Assembly (NCBI RefSeq): GCF_029946505.1
Contig: NZ_JARZHG010000018.1
Span: 167,749-231,748, forward strand
DNA length: 64,000 nucleotides
Reading direction: 5' to 3'
DNA from: Polyangium sp. y55x31
GTDB lineage: Bacteria > Myxococcota_A > Polyangia > Polyangiales > Polyangiaceae
The translations under genes were made by a program, and so were the position numbers. Shown here piece by piece: positions 28,620-40,678 of this stretch (its first letter is position 1; the number at the start of each line of letters is the position of its first letter). The notes under the pieces were generated by a model. That model was not told the DNA's origin and did not search any database. It saw only the letters and a list, made by a program, of their open reading frames with translations.

Positions 28620-30998
28620 TCAGTTCGGACCGCCTTCACAAACGCCGCTGCCCTGGGCGACGTTGTTGTCGGTCCGGCATTCGTGCCATGCGTGCGGCGG
28701 CGATTGATCGTCGACGACGACGTAGATCTTCTTCGCCCCGTCGAGCACGCCGGGCGGCGGCATCGGCAGGGGGAGGGTCACGTCCTCGGCTTCGGCCGGA
28801 TAAAGCACCTTCGTGGTCATGACGGGGCTACCGGGCAGGGGCATGCCGCCGTTTGCCGGGTCGTCCAGGTAAAACCCGATGTTCACGCCCGCCGGCACGG
28901 CCGCCTCGCCGATGTTGCGCACGCGCGCGACGAGCCCATACGTCGGGCCTCCGCAGATCGGGAAGACCGTGGCGACGAGGTCCGGCGCCGAGAACTCGCC
29001 CGAGGGCTGCACGTTTTGCCGGAAATTGTTGAGCTTCGGCTGCTTGTAGTTCGGCAGCTCCACCATCGGGATCGTCCCGTCCTCTTCCACGTTCGTCACG
29101 TGATACCCGTGCTGGTTCCACACCCGGCGCGTGCGGACCCAGTTACCGTTTTTATCGCCGAAGATCCGCACGCCCGCCGTCTTCGAGCCGTCCGCGCAGG
29201 TGAAACTCGAATACGAGTTCGACACGACCACGATGTCGGCCTGCCCGTCGTTGTCCACGTCGGCGACCAGCGGATACTCGTAGAGCGTGCCATTCGTGTT
29301 GCACGTCTCGTAGAGCACCGTCCCGTCGGTCCCCGAATAGACGTGCATCATCTTCTCGTCGGCGTAGACGACCTCGGCCTTGCCGTCGCCCTCGAAATCG
29401 AAGACCGAGCTGCCCGTCGAGGCGGACGAGCAATCCTGGGTTTGCCGGATCCAGAGGAGCGTCTCGGCGTTCGGGATCGCGGGGTCCATGAGCTTCTTGC
29501 CGTCGAACACCGCGTATCCGACGCCGCCCGCCATCGCCACGTCCGGCGTGCCGTCGCCATTGAAGTCCGCCACCGTGGGCGGGCCGCCGCCTTGCGTGTA
29601 GCCCGTGCTGTTCGTGGGGCAGAGCGCCGGATTGAGGGTGCCGTTGATGTCGATGCCCGTACGCACGACCTTGAAGCCGCTGGGCTCGTTCGGATCGACG
29701 CGCCAGATCCGGAGCTCGTGGTTCGAGTTGTAGATTCCAATGACCTCGGGGATGCCGTCCTTGTCGAGATCCCCGACGGCGGGGAAGCTCGCGACGAGGC
29801 CGGAATCGACGAGCAGCGTGCCGTCGGCCTTGTACGCGCGCCTCCCCGTGACGATGTCGAGCTTGCCGTCGGCGTCGATGTCGGAGACCACGACGTTCGA
29901 GGTGTTCGCCGGGTTCAAGGTCGCGACGGTCGCGCCCGTCTTTCCGTCGAGGATCTGCGATTCCACGACGACCTCCACGTCGCCGTCCTGATCGAGGTCC
30001 GCGAGCGAGGGCATGAAACACGTGCCGGCCTCGCTGAGCCATAGCTGCGCGCCCGTCGCCGTATAAGCGCGCGCGCGGCCGTCGGTCGTGCAGACCACGA
30101 TCTCGTTGCCCGGCATGCCGTCGATGTTGCCCGCGGCGATCGAGCGGCCCGGATGGTTCTGGCTCGTCGCGCCCGCGTTCGCCGTCCACTTCTCGACGAC
30201 CTGGCCATTGACGATCGAAATGGCGTGGAGCGTCCCATTTTCGTTGTACTTGTTCGTCTGGAACGTGAGGAACACGATCTCCGGAATGTCGCGCTCGTCG
30301 ACGACGCCGTCACACGTATCGTCGTCGAGCTGGATCACGACGGGCGCCATCATCACGCTGTCCTGCGTGCTCGGCGCGGACGGGTTTCCCCACGCATACT
30401 TGAGCACCGGTTCGAACTGGCCGACGGGCGGCTTGTACTCGCATTTCGCGAGGCACGTGATCGGGTCGTTCGGGCCGGGCTCCATGCCCGGCGCGCATTC
30501 GGGCGGCTGCGGCAGACATTTGCCCGTCGCGGGCGTCACGCCGCCCTGGCACGAGCCTCCGCCCCCGCCGCCGGGCATGCCCGGCTCGCCGAGCGCATAT
30601 TCGCAGTAGGAGCCCGCCGGGCATTCGGTCGCGTCGATGCACGTCGCGCCGGGGACCACGCATTGCTGGAACGAGCAGACCTCCGCGTCGCCGCAGCAAG
30701 CCGTCCCGCAGGCCTTGTCCTGCGTGCAGCACACGCCGCCGGACGTGCAGACGCCGCCGTCGCCGCAGGCCTCGCCGGGCGTGCACCCGGTGGTCCCGCT
30801 GTCGCCGAAGAGGTCGCCGCCGTCGCCGCCCTGGCCGCCGCCGCCTTGGCCGCCCTGGCCGCCGCTGCCGCCCGAGGACGTGCCTGCGGACGCGCCGCTG
30901 CCCGTCACGTTGCCATCACCGCACGAGGCGAGCGCGGCCGCGAGGGATGGCACCGCGAGCGCCGTGAAAGCGAGAAAAGAGAGCCGGTGTTTTCGCAT
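28620..30998 (-). CDS. Large lipoprotein with FG-GAP/VCBS-type repeats
   Basis: 792 residues. Lipobox ALASC (Cys26), then a Gly/Gln/Ser-rich stalk, a Cys-rich segment (CTPGEACGDGGVC, CCTQDKACGTACCGD) and a series of Asp-rich repeats (DLDQDGDVEVVVES, DIDADGKLDIVTG, DLDKDGIPEVIG, DFNGDGTPDVAM, DVDNDGQADIVV). The repeats match FG-GAP/VCBS calcium-binding beta-propeller blades. The last 130 residues resemble a CARDB-like adhesion domain (PDLVATVFP...VRNIGEAAVPAGVNIGFYLD). A surface-exposed binding or adhesion role is likely but the ligand is unknown. Confidence 0.85.
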   Translation of the reverse strand: MRKHRLSFLAFTALAVPSLAAALASCGDGNVTGSGASAGTSSGGSGGQGGQGGGGQGGDGGDLFGDSGTTGCTPGEACGDGGVCTSGGVCCTQDKACGTACCGDAEVCSFQQCVVPGATCIDATECPAGSYCEYALGEPGMPGGGGGGSCQGGVTPATGKCLPQPPECAPGMEPGPNDPITCLAKCEYKPPVGQFEPVLKYAWGNPSAPSTQDSVMMAPVVIQLDDDTCDGVVDERDIPEIVFLTFQTNKYNENGTLHAISIVNGQVVEKWTANAGATSQNHPGRSIAAGNIDGMPGNEIVVCTTDGRARAYTATGAQLWLSEAGTCFMPSLADLDQDGDVEVVVESQILDGKTGATVATLNPANTSNVVVSDIDADGKLDIVTGRRAYKADGTLLVDSGLVASFPAVGDLDKDGIPEVIGIYNSNHELRIWRVDPNEPSGFKVVRTGIDINGTLNPALCPTNSTGYTQGGGPPTVADFNGDGTPDVAMAGGVGYAVFDGKKLMDPAIPNAETLLWIRQTQDCSSASTGSSVFDFEGDGKAEVVYADEKMMHVYSGTDGTVLYETCNTNGTLYEYPLVADVDNDGQADIVVVSNSYSSFTCADGSKTAGVRIFGDKNGNWVRTRRVWNQHGYHVTNVEEDGTIPMVELPNYKQPKLNNFRQNVQPSGEFSAPDLVATVFPICGGPTYGLVARVRNIGEAAVPAGVNIGFYLDDPANGGMPLPGSPVMTTKVLYPAEAEDVTLPLPMPPPGVLDGAKKIYVVVDDQSPPHAWHECRTDNNVAQGSGVCEGGPN

Positions 30999-31088
30999 GA
31001 GGGCGCATCTTCGCCGAGGGCGCCCGTCCGTGTCGATCGCGAAGAACCCGGAAAGGATCCCCGAGCGTGTGACCTCTTCGGTCGCTTG

Positions 31089-31101
31089 GCAAGGGCCTTG
31101 C
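31089..31101. promoter_or_regulatory. Short palindrome upstream of clpB
   Basis: GCAAGG-G-CCTTGC, 34 bp before the clpB start, overlapping a TTGGCA that could serve as a -35. It is not a CIRCE element. Possible operator, with little support beyond symmetry and position. Confidence 0.25.
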
Positions 31102-31135
31102 TAGCGCGAGATCCGGCCTTAGTTTCGGTCGTGCC

Positions 31136-35081
<3,946 letters not shown>

Positions 35082-35106
35082 GCGCCCCCGCTCGGCGGTC
35101 TTCCGA

Positions 35107-35190
35107 TCACTTCGAAGAGGCCGCGAACGCCTTCGCCTCTTCGAGTTGCGCGACCACCGCGATCGCCGCGGTGGTCGCGTCCGTCTGCAG
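35107..35190 (-). pseudogene. Possible 3' remnant of a gene cut by the accessory block
   Basis: On the minus strand, DNA ending at the TGA at 35107 encodes LQTDATTAAIAVVAQLEEAK then AFAASSK, which reads like a genuine helical C-terminus. Upstream of about 35190 the same frame becomes an Arg/Pro-rich nonsense sequence with no start. It converges on serS. I read it as the tail of a host gene replaced by the inserted sigma/CMD pair. A chance open frame in GC-rich DNA is the alternative. Confidence 0.3.
35150..35178. repeat. Perfect 12 bp hairpin after serS
   Basis: GCGACCACCGCG and CGCGGTGGTCGC flank a 5 nt loop. No T-run follows on either strand. It may arise from the repetitive Ala/Thr codons of the remnant it lies in, or act as a weak terminator for serS. 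Confidence 0.4.
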
Positions 35191-35262
35191 GCCGTCGGGA
35201 GGCCGGCGAGGGCCGGCCGAAGAGCGCGGGGATTTGGGCAAGCGAACGAGCGACGGTTCCCG

Positions 35263-36006
35263 TCAGTGGTTCTGCAATCGGGTGAGCTTGTCCGGGTTGC
35301 GGGTGATGTAGATGCGGGCAATGCGTCCGTCCTCGATCTCCAGTGCGGTGGTCTGGAGCGCGCCGCCCATTCGGCTGACGAAGCCCGGCAAGCCGTCGAT
35401 CACGGTGAAGGCGAGGAACTCCATCCCTTCGCCCATTTTGCGGCAGAGGCTCTCGAACATCCGCAGCAGCTTGTCCGCCCCCGTGATGACGTTCAGCACG
35501 TTGTGGACCTTGCCGCCGCCGTCGGAGTGGAGCGTCGCACCCTCGGCCAGCATTGCGGAGAGGGCCGTGGCATCCCCCGACTTGCAGGCCTCGAAGAAGG
35601 CGCGGGTCAGTTCCTCGTCCATCGGCTGGCCGAAGACGTCGTGAAGCAGGAAGGCCACGCGCTCCAGCGGCGACAGCCGCTCCAGCGCCATCATCAGCGA
35701 CAGGGTCAGGTTGTCGGGCCGCAGGGCATCGTCCTCTTCCTCGATCAGCGGCTCGGGCAGCCAAGTGCCGGGGTAGGTCTCGCGGCGGCTGCGTGCCGAT
35801 TTCATCTGATCGAGGCAGAGGCGCGAGACGACCCGCGTGAGCCAAGCCGCCGGTTCCTCGACCTGGGCGTGATCGCTGTTCTGCCAGCGCAGCCAGACCT
35901 CCTGCACCATGTCCTCGGCCTCGGCATGGCTGCCGAGCATCCGGTAGGCGAGACGCAGCAGCCGGGGCCGCTGCATCTCGAAGGTGGTCAGCGCCTCAGG
36001 CCGCAT
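35263..36006 (-). CDS. ECF41-type sigma factor gene lacking sigma region 4
   Basis: 247 residues. Region 2 is normal (LLRLAYRMLGSHAEAEDMVQEVWLRW) and the linker motif TWLPEPL of ECF41/SigJ-type factors is present. The C-terminal SnoaL-like domain has DGGGK (about residue 165) and the terminal NPDKL. Between them, LLHDVFGQPMDE joins directly to ELTRAFFEACKSGD, where family members carry the helix-turn-helix of region 4. Some 40-50 residues are missing in frame (junction about 35612-35620). Without region 4 the protein should not read a -35 element. Start ATG 36006 overlaps the CMD gene by 11 bp. Codon style differs from the neighbours, suggesting transfer. Confidence 0.8.
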   Translation of the reverse strand: MRPEALTTFEMQRPRLLRLAYRMLGSHAEAEDMVQEVWLRWQNSDHAQVEEPAAWLTRVVSRLCLDQMKSARSRRETYPGTWLPEPLIEEEDDALRPDNLTLSLMMALERLSPLERVAFLLHDVFGQPMDEELTRAFFEACKSGDATALSAMLAEGATLHSDGGGKVHNVLNVITGADKLLRMFESLCRKMGEGMEFLAFTVIDGLPGFVSRMGGALQTTALEIEDGRIARIYITRNPDKLTRLQNH

Positions 36007-36469
36007 GGGTCTGCGCTTCGGGAAGGGTCATGCCGTGGGCGGCACGGAAGCCGATCTGAACACGGTTCCAAAGGTTGATCGTGGCGATCGACAGCGTCAG
36101 AAACGCCCGCTCGTCCTCGGTGAAGGCCGCCTCGACCAGCGCCCAGTCGGCATCGGGCGCGCCGGTCTCTGCCACCAGCGTCAACGCCTCGGTCCAGGCC
36201 AGCGCCGCACGCTCGCGCTCGGAATAGAGCGGGCTTTCGCGCCAGGCGGGCAGCATGTGCAGACGGAGCGGGGTCTCACCAGCCTTGAGCGCCTCGGCGA
36301 CGTGCACCTGAATGCAATAAGCGCAGGCGTTGATCTGGCTCGCACGCAATGCCATCAGGTGCAGAAGCGGCATCTCCAGCGTGCTGGTGCGTATTCCGGC
36401 CTCGACAGCGTAGAGCGGCTTGAAGCCAGCCTCGGCACGCTTGAAGTAGTCGGTCGTGCGGGGTGTCGT
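35996..36469 (-). CDS. Carboxymuconolactone decarboxylase / AhpD-like protein with an ACG at the start position
   Basis: The frame reads TDYFKRAEAGFKPLYAVEA before LMALRASQINACAYCIQVH, a full-length AhpD/CMD domain with the redox CxxC (CAYC) and downstream His. Homologues begin just ahead of TDYFK. Here AAGGAG is followed 6 nt later by ACG (36469-36467), with no ATG, GTG or TTG in frame before ATG 36373, which would remove the N-terminal helix. Either ACG is used, or the start was mutated and the gene is impaired. ECF41 sigma genes are known to sit beside CMD-type genes, so the pairing is expected. Confidence 0.75.
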   Translation of the reverse strand, partial: TTPRTTDYFKRAEAGFKPLYAVEAGIRTSTLEMPLLHLMALRASQINACAYCIQVHVAEALKAGETPLRLHMLPAWRESPLYSERERAALAWTEALTLVAETGAPDADWALVEAAFTEDERAFLTLSIATINLWNRVQIGFRAAHGMTLPEAQTHAA

Positions 36470-36753
36470 CGGTATCTCCTTCTCGATCTGACACGAGCGT
36501 GACGAGGCTGGGGAAAGGGATGTGACATCGACTCGGAGAAACTTTGCGCCAACCGTCAGCTTGGGGCTCCAAGCGGTCGTCCGCCGTCACCGTCGATGAC
36601 ATCGCGTCCGACCGACCGAACCTCGAAAAGCAAGCGGCCGGTAAGCTCTTTGGGCCGTACGCCGAGCACGAGCGCAACGAACACTCCAACAATAACAACT
36701 CATACAAATCGACCAAAAGCATCTCGATGGGCATACACGTGGTCACACAGGGC
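36470..36753. other. Gene-free interval in the accessory block
   Basis: 284 bp with a sharp shift toward AT content from about 36680 (AACACTCCAACAATAACAAC). It should carry the promoter of the CMD-sigma pair, since it lies upstream of that leftward operon. It is also the 3' flank of the leftward gene at 36754. No recognisable gene or hairpin. Confidence 0.5.
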
Positions 36754-38118
36754 TCATTTGAATGAGGACCCCAAACCGAGAAATAATTTTATTTGCCTCA
36801 GTTTTTCCCAGTTCGCGATTTTGTGGTCGAGACTGACTCTTATGCGCTTCAGGCGTTCGAGGCGCGCATCGATATCTTCGACGCTCAGTTCAGACACGCG
36901 GAACGCTCCCAATTCCTCATCGTCTTCATCATCGCTCACCACATCCCGGGTCGTTTCACTTTTCCGCAGCTCCTTTTCCTGCTGCATTCTCCGCTTCAAC
37001 GCCACGCCGTTCGCAATCCGGATGAAGTCCGGCGCCGGTACATGGGTTCCATCTGCAAGAGTGATCTTGAAGGCCTCCGGTGGCGACACCGTCAGCATGG
37101 CACTCAGTTTCCTGAACAACGGCTGGTGCGATGCCACCGACTCATCCAGGCTCAAGAATGGCACGTCGAATACGTCGTTCTTACCTTCCTTCCGGTTCGA
37201 TATCAGCTCACCAAGCTTGTTGTACACGCCTATCCGGTCGGTACTCTGCTCCAGCTGCGTGTTGATGTTCTGGCTGAGCAACCCGCCATACGAAAACTCC
37301 CTGTACCCCGCCTTGAACAAGCTCTTATAGCTTCTCGCATCATTCACCCTGGCCAATACAGAAGCCGTGAGCCTCTCCGAGGTGAAGTCCAGCGTATCCG
37401 ATCCCAGTAGCAGAGCCCTAACCTGTATCCCTGTCGAATAATCTCTCGCCTTCTCTCTGGTATCGGCAACTACACCCTGACCGCGGACACCGGCAAAGAA
37501 GTACTCTTGAAACGGGATCGTATCCACCAGTTGCCACAACTCGTTGGTCGAGAGATCATCCCCGTTCACCTTTATCCTCGGGTAAACGCCGGTCTTCGTC
37601 TTGTCATACCGTATTCCCACGTTGACGCCTTTGTAGACAAAATCAAAATTCCGCCCCTTTTTCTCCCCAATGGGGTAGCCGCCATCCTTGTTCACCTCCA
37701 TCGCCGTTGCGCGGTAGCCTTCCACCAGCCAATAGTCATCCATATCGAGTTCAGGCAGAGCCTTCTTGTTGAAATACACCTTGTATCCATTGTGCGGCTC
37801 TTCGATTTCCATACGTTGGATGGCTGATCCCAGCTGGGATCGGGTGGCGGCGTACCGAGAGCGCTCCGGCGTCGTTGCCTTGGGCTGCACCGCCGAAGAG
37901 CGGGGCACCGTCGCCGGATGCGGAGAGCGCTCCGGCGTCGTTGCCTTGGGCTGCACCGCCGAAGAGCGAGGCATTGTCGCCGGGTGCGGAGGGCGCTCCG
38001 GCGTCGTTGCCTTGGGCTGTACCGCCGAAGAGCGGGGCACCGTCGCTGGGTGCGGAAGGCGCGCGGCTGTGGCTGGGGACGATTTGGGGCGGCGCTGCGT
38101 CATGCTCCGGCGGAGCAT
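36754..38118 (-). CDS. Low-GC protein with N-terminal 22-residue repeats; possible secreted effector
   Basis: 454 residues. The N-terminus is basic, then three 22-residue repeats of the form HPATVPRSSAVQPKATTPER, encoded by 66 bp DNA units at 37859-37924, 37925-37990 and 37991-38056. A short segment ending SAIQRM leads into a folded body of about 350 residues that I do not recognise. Codon use is far more AT-rich than any neighbour. HPATV/QRM leaders resemble the disordered leaders of some myxobacterial cargo or toxin proteins, so an effector role is inference only. The start may be ATG 38118 or ATG 38103. No immunity-like partner is obvious. Confidence 0.65.
   Translation of the reverse strand: MLRRSMTQRRPKSSPATAARLPHPATVPRSSAVQPKATTPERPPHPATMPRSSAVQPKATTPERSPHPATVPRSSAVQPKATTPERSRYAATRSQLGSAIQRMEIEEPHNGYKVYFNKKALPELDMDDYWLVEGYRATAMEVNKDGGYPIGEKKGRNFDFVYKGVNVGIRYDKTKTGVYPRIKVNGDDLSTNELWQLVDTIPFQEYFFAGVRGQGVVADTREKARDYSTGIQVRALLLGSDTLDFTSERLTASVLARVNDARSYKSLFKAGYREFSYGGLLSQNINTQLEQSTDRIGVYNKLGELISNRKEGKNDVFDVPFLSLDESVASHQPLFRKLSAMLTVSPPEAFKITLADGTHVPAPDFIRIANGVALKRRMQQEKELRKSETTRDVVSDDEDDEELGAFRVSELSVEDIDARLERLKRIRVSLDHKIANWEKLRQIKLFLGLGSSFK
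37859..38056. repeat. Three 66 bp direct repeats inside the low-GC gene
   Basis: Each unit starts GAGCGCTCCGGCGTCGTTGC (GGGCGC in the third). Units 1 and 2 differ at four bases and unit 3 at a few more, so the expansion is recent. The repeats keep frame and encode the 22-residue peptide repeat. Confidence 0.92.
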
Positions 38119-38737
38119 AGGACCGTGCCGGCCAAAACGAAAAAGATCTGCCGCGACATGGTACGGCGTACGGCAAGCGGCACGATCGCCGGCACCCCTG
38201 GACCCAGAACCTCACCGCCGCGGATGCACGTGACAGCGAGGGCATGCATGAAAGGCGTAGGAGGACGGGGCGCCCCGCGCGCATCCTCCACACTCGCCGA
38301 ACGACCCCAATTCAGCGCCGACCGGCGTCGTCGACCGTCGGCTGCCATTGTCGGACGACGCGATCTCCTCGTCCGTCGAGCAATGCTCGAACGTGCCGAT
38401 CCCGGGCCTCGCAATCGGCAGCAAGGAGATCACGCCGCCCGCGTACCTGCCCGGCGCGTGCGAGCCGAGCGACGGCGAGCCCATCGGGGAGAAGGAAGAC
38501 CCCGAGCAAGCCGTGACCTTCTGCTGTCGACCGCCGGCTGCGTGATCCGCGCACAGCTCGATCTGGACTCTCCCGCGATCGGCCCAAGCGTCCGACCCCC
38601 CAGGAAACCGACCCCGCGCAAAACTTGGCCGACCTCCTTCGAACCCTGTACGAGCGCCCTAGTCACGCCGAGCGTCCGTCCGTCGCCCCACATCGCGGGG
38701 CCCGCGGATGCCGGAGTTTGTCGGGAAGGGGCGTCTC
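38119..38737. other. Interval without a confident gene
   Basis: 619 bp. Neither strand holds an open frame with good start, ribosome binding site and family resemblance, apart from the short Cys-containing frame at 38261-38545. The promoter of the leftward low-GC gene must lie near 38120-38200, where TTTTCGTTTTGGCC (minus strand) is the AT-richest part. Confidence 0.5.
38261..38545 (+). pseudogene. Possible remnant of a secreted Cys-containing protein
   Basis: An open frame from a stop at 38258 to TGA 38545 reads NDPNSAPTGVVD, SVEQCSNVPIPGLAIG and ends GACEPSDGEPIGEKED then TFCCRP. The GEPIGE plus CC ending resembles C-termini of myxobacterial secreted proteins. There is no ATG or GTG; only a TTG at 38348 could start it, and no signal peptide is encoded. 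A decayed 3' end is the best reading, at low confidence. Confidence 0.3.
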
Positions 38738-39697
38738 ATGCAGGCGTCGTGTGCGTCGTCGTCCATCAACAGCAGGAGCCCGGAAGACACGATCCCGAGC
38801 GTGTTCCAGCCGCGCTCGTCCATGCTCCCGCCCCCCGCGGAGAACCAGGCCGAGACGCAGCCGGCGCCGCTCGCGCGTGAGAGCGACCCCACCATCCCCT
38901 ACGGCCGCTCGAACCCGAAGTCCTGGTTTGCCAGCCACAAGAGGCGCCACAAGCTCGCGCGCCTCGACCTCGACGAGGAGAGCACCGAGAGCGGTCGTCC
39001 CATGCCCGAGTGGTGCGTCGAGCTCGGCTCGGGCCTGCGGGCCATGACCACGTTCGAGCTCTGGATGGCCCTCGCACGGGGCGAGATCGGGGCCGAGACC
39101 ACGGTCTGGCGCGACGGGATGGAGGGCTGGACGCAGATCGCGCGGATCCCCGAGCTCGCCTATGCGCTCGCCGATTCGGTCTCGTTCGACCCGCCGCTCG
39201 TCACGCCCGCGCCTCTGCCGGACGTCGCGCTCACCCCGGCGCGGGGCGAGTCGCGGACGCCTTTGACCTTCACCGGGGCCGTGGCGCAGACGGGCGACCC
39301 TCCGCATGTACGGTCCATCGAGGGGGACGAGACCCGCTCGGAGCCGATTTCGCTCCCTGTCCGGGCGTGGCCCTTCTTTCGCAAGGGTGGGTCACGACGG
39401 TCTCTGGCAGGGCAGGGAGGGTTCTCCTTCGTGCTCGGGTGTGTCGTGGCGGTGACGGCGGTGGGACTTGCGCTCGTGCATCGAGGGATCGCGCCCGCGG
39501 TCCTGTCTGGGCACGACGCGGGTGCGAACCGTCCCGCGCTCGTGTCCGGAGCCTCCGAGCTCGTGTCGAAGGTCGGGCACAGGACGGTCGAGACCCTCCG
39601 GCAGACGGAGGCGACCCCCGTGGCGCCCCCTCCGCCCTCGGCGCGCCACCATACCGACCCGGGTCAGAGACGGTCGCGACGGGGCGTGCGACGGTAA
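38738..39697 (+). CDS. GYF_2-domain protein with one transmembrane segment
   Basis: 319 residues. Residues about 85-135 match the GYF_2 fold (EWCVELGSGLRAMTTFELW ... TTVWRDGMEGWTQIARIPEL), a bacterial domain in membrane proteins thought to bind proline-rich or partner segments. A single hydrophobic segment (FSFVLGCVVAVTAVGLALV, about 235-255) divides it from a C-terminal tail of about 70 residues. ATG 38738 was chosen for the GGAAGGGG ribosome binding site; a start 30 bp upstream is also possible. Function unknown. Confidence 0.75.
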   Translation: MQASCASSSINSRSPEDTIPSVFQPRSSMLPPPAENQAETQPAPLARESDPTIPYGRSNPKSWFASHKRRHKLARLDLDEESTESGRPMPEWCVELGSGLRAMTTFELWMALARGEIGAETTVWRDGMEGWTQIARIPELAYALADSVSFDPPLVTPAPLPDVALTPARGESRTPLTFTGAVAQTGDPPHVRSIEGDETRSEPISLPVRAWPFFRKGGSRRSLAGQGGFSFVLGCVVAVTAVGLALVHRGIAPAVLSGHDAGANRPALVSGASELVSKVGHRTVETLRQTEATPVAPPPPSARHHTDPGQRRSRRGVRR

Positions 39698-39738
39698 CGA
39701 CCCTCTCCCCGGAGGGTCGTGACTGTCTCGCGGGACAG
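39697..39738. terminator. Two hairpins after the GYF_2 gene
   Basis: ACGACCCTC/GAGGGTCGT (39697-39720) begins at the stop codon, and CTGTC/GACAG follows at 39723-39738. There is no U-run, so if this ends transcription it may be Rho-assisted. Confidence 0.5.
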
Positions 39739-39848
39739 GAACGACCCCCCCTGGAGACGGTCGAGACTGCCCTCGCGGCACGTGCCAAGCGAGAAGAGTC
39801 GCGCTATCGTCCCGGCCCTCTGGCGCTCCGGTCTCTTCCGGAGCTCAC

Positions 39849-39922
39849 TCCGGCGTCGTCTAAGGGCAGGACGGGGGACTTTGAATCCCCTAATCATGGT
39901 TCGAATCCATGCGCCGGAACCA
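39849..39922 (+). tRNA. tRNA-Gln (anticodon TTG)
   Basis: Acceptor TCCGGCG pairs with CGCCGGA, followed by A and an encoded CCA. The D arm is GTCT-AAGGGCA-GGAC, the anticodon arm GGGGA-CTTTGAA-TCCCC (anticodon TTG) and the T arm CATGG-TTCGAAT-CCATG, each perfectly paired with a 4 nt variable region. 74 nt in all. It sits alone between the GYF_2 gene and the ECF sigma gene. Confidence 0.95.
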
Positions 39923-40051
39923 GGTCCGCGGGGGGCAGGGAAGCGGGCCGTCGGGCTCGTCCGGCTCCGGGAAGACGACGGGCACGCGAGACAGACTCTA
40001 GCGCGCCGCGTGCGAGGGCGTTTACCGTAGCTGCCGAGGGAGCAGCCGGGC

Positions 40052-40678
40052 GTGACGAGCGACGACGAGACCGAGGAGGCCAGGTTCGTCGCGCGTCTCG
40101 TGGCGCGTGACGAGTCGGCCTTCAACGAGCTCGTCGTCGCCTACGAGCGGCGCGTGTTCGCACTCGTGTTCCGGATGATCGGACGACGCGACGAGGCCGA
40201 GGACCTCGCGCAAGAGGTGTTCGTCCAGGTCTTCAAGGCGATCGATCAGTTCCGCGGAGAGTCGAAGCTCTCCACGTGGATCTTCCGGATCGCCGTGAAC
40301 CTCTGCAAGAACAAGGCGAAGTACCTGTCGCGGCGCAAGGTGGGCGAGCAGGAGGACGTCCACGAGATCGCCGATCGCGTGGACGGCGACGGCGGCAAGG
40401 GCGTCACGGTGAGCGGCGCGATCAACCGCCCGGACGAGATCCTCGAGGGCATGCAGCTCGAGCGCATCGTCAAGCGCGCGATCGAGCAAGTCGACGCGGA
40501 CTTCCGCGAGGTCTTGATCCTGCGCGACGTGGAGGACATGTCCTACGACGAGATCGCGGAGGTGACGGGCTTGCCGGAAGGCACGGTGAAGAGCCGCATT
40601 TTCCGCGCCCGCGCGCAGCTTCGGGCCCTGGTCGAGAAGGCGCTCGGCGACAAGCTGAGGAGCGAGAAGAAGGCATGA
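40052..40678 (+). CDS. ECF RNA polymerase sigma factor (RpoE-like)
   Basis: 208 residues. Region 2 (YERRVFALVFRMIGRRDEAEDLAQEVFVQVF) and the region 4 helix-turn-helix (MSYDEIAEVTGLPEGTVKSRIFRARAQLR) are intact, so unlike the ECF41-type gene this one should be functional. GTG 40052 follows GAGGGAGCAGCC at ribosome-binding distance. The stop overlaps the next gene by ATGA, as is usual for a sigma and its regulator. Target genes cannot be read from the window. Confidence 0.92.
   Translation: MTSDDETEEARFVARLVARDESAFNELVVAYERRVFALVFRMIGRRDEAEDLAQEVFVQVFKAIDQFRGESKLSTWIFRIAVNLCKNKAKYLSRRKVGEQEDVHEIADRVDGDGGKGVTVSGAINRPDEILEGMQLERIVKRAIEQVDADFREVLILRDVEDMSYDEIAEVTGLPEGTVKSRIFRARAQLRALVEKALGDKLRSEKKA

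Noticed and set aside
31089..31101. CIRCE heat-shock element upstream of clpB
   Set aside because: Neither half-site (TTAGCACTC) nor the 9 bp spacing is present.
39849..39922. tRNA-Gln as the attachment site of the accessory block
   Set aside because: The block ends over 1 kb before the tRNA, and there is no integrase or repeated tRNA 3' end in the window.
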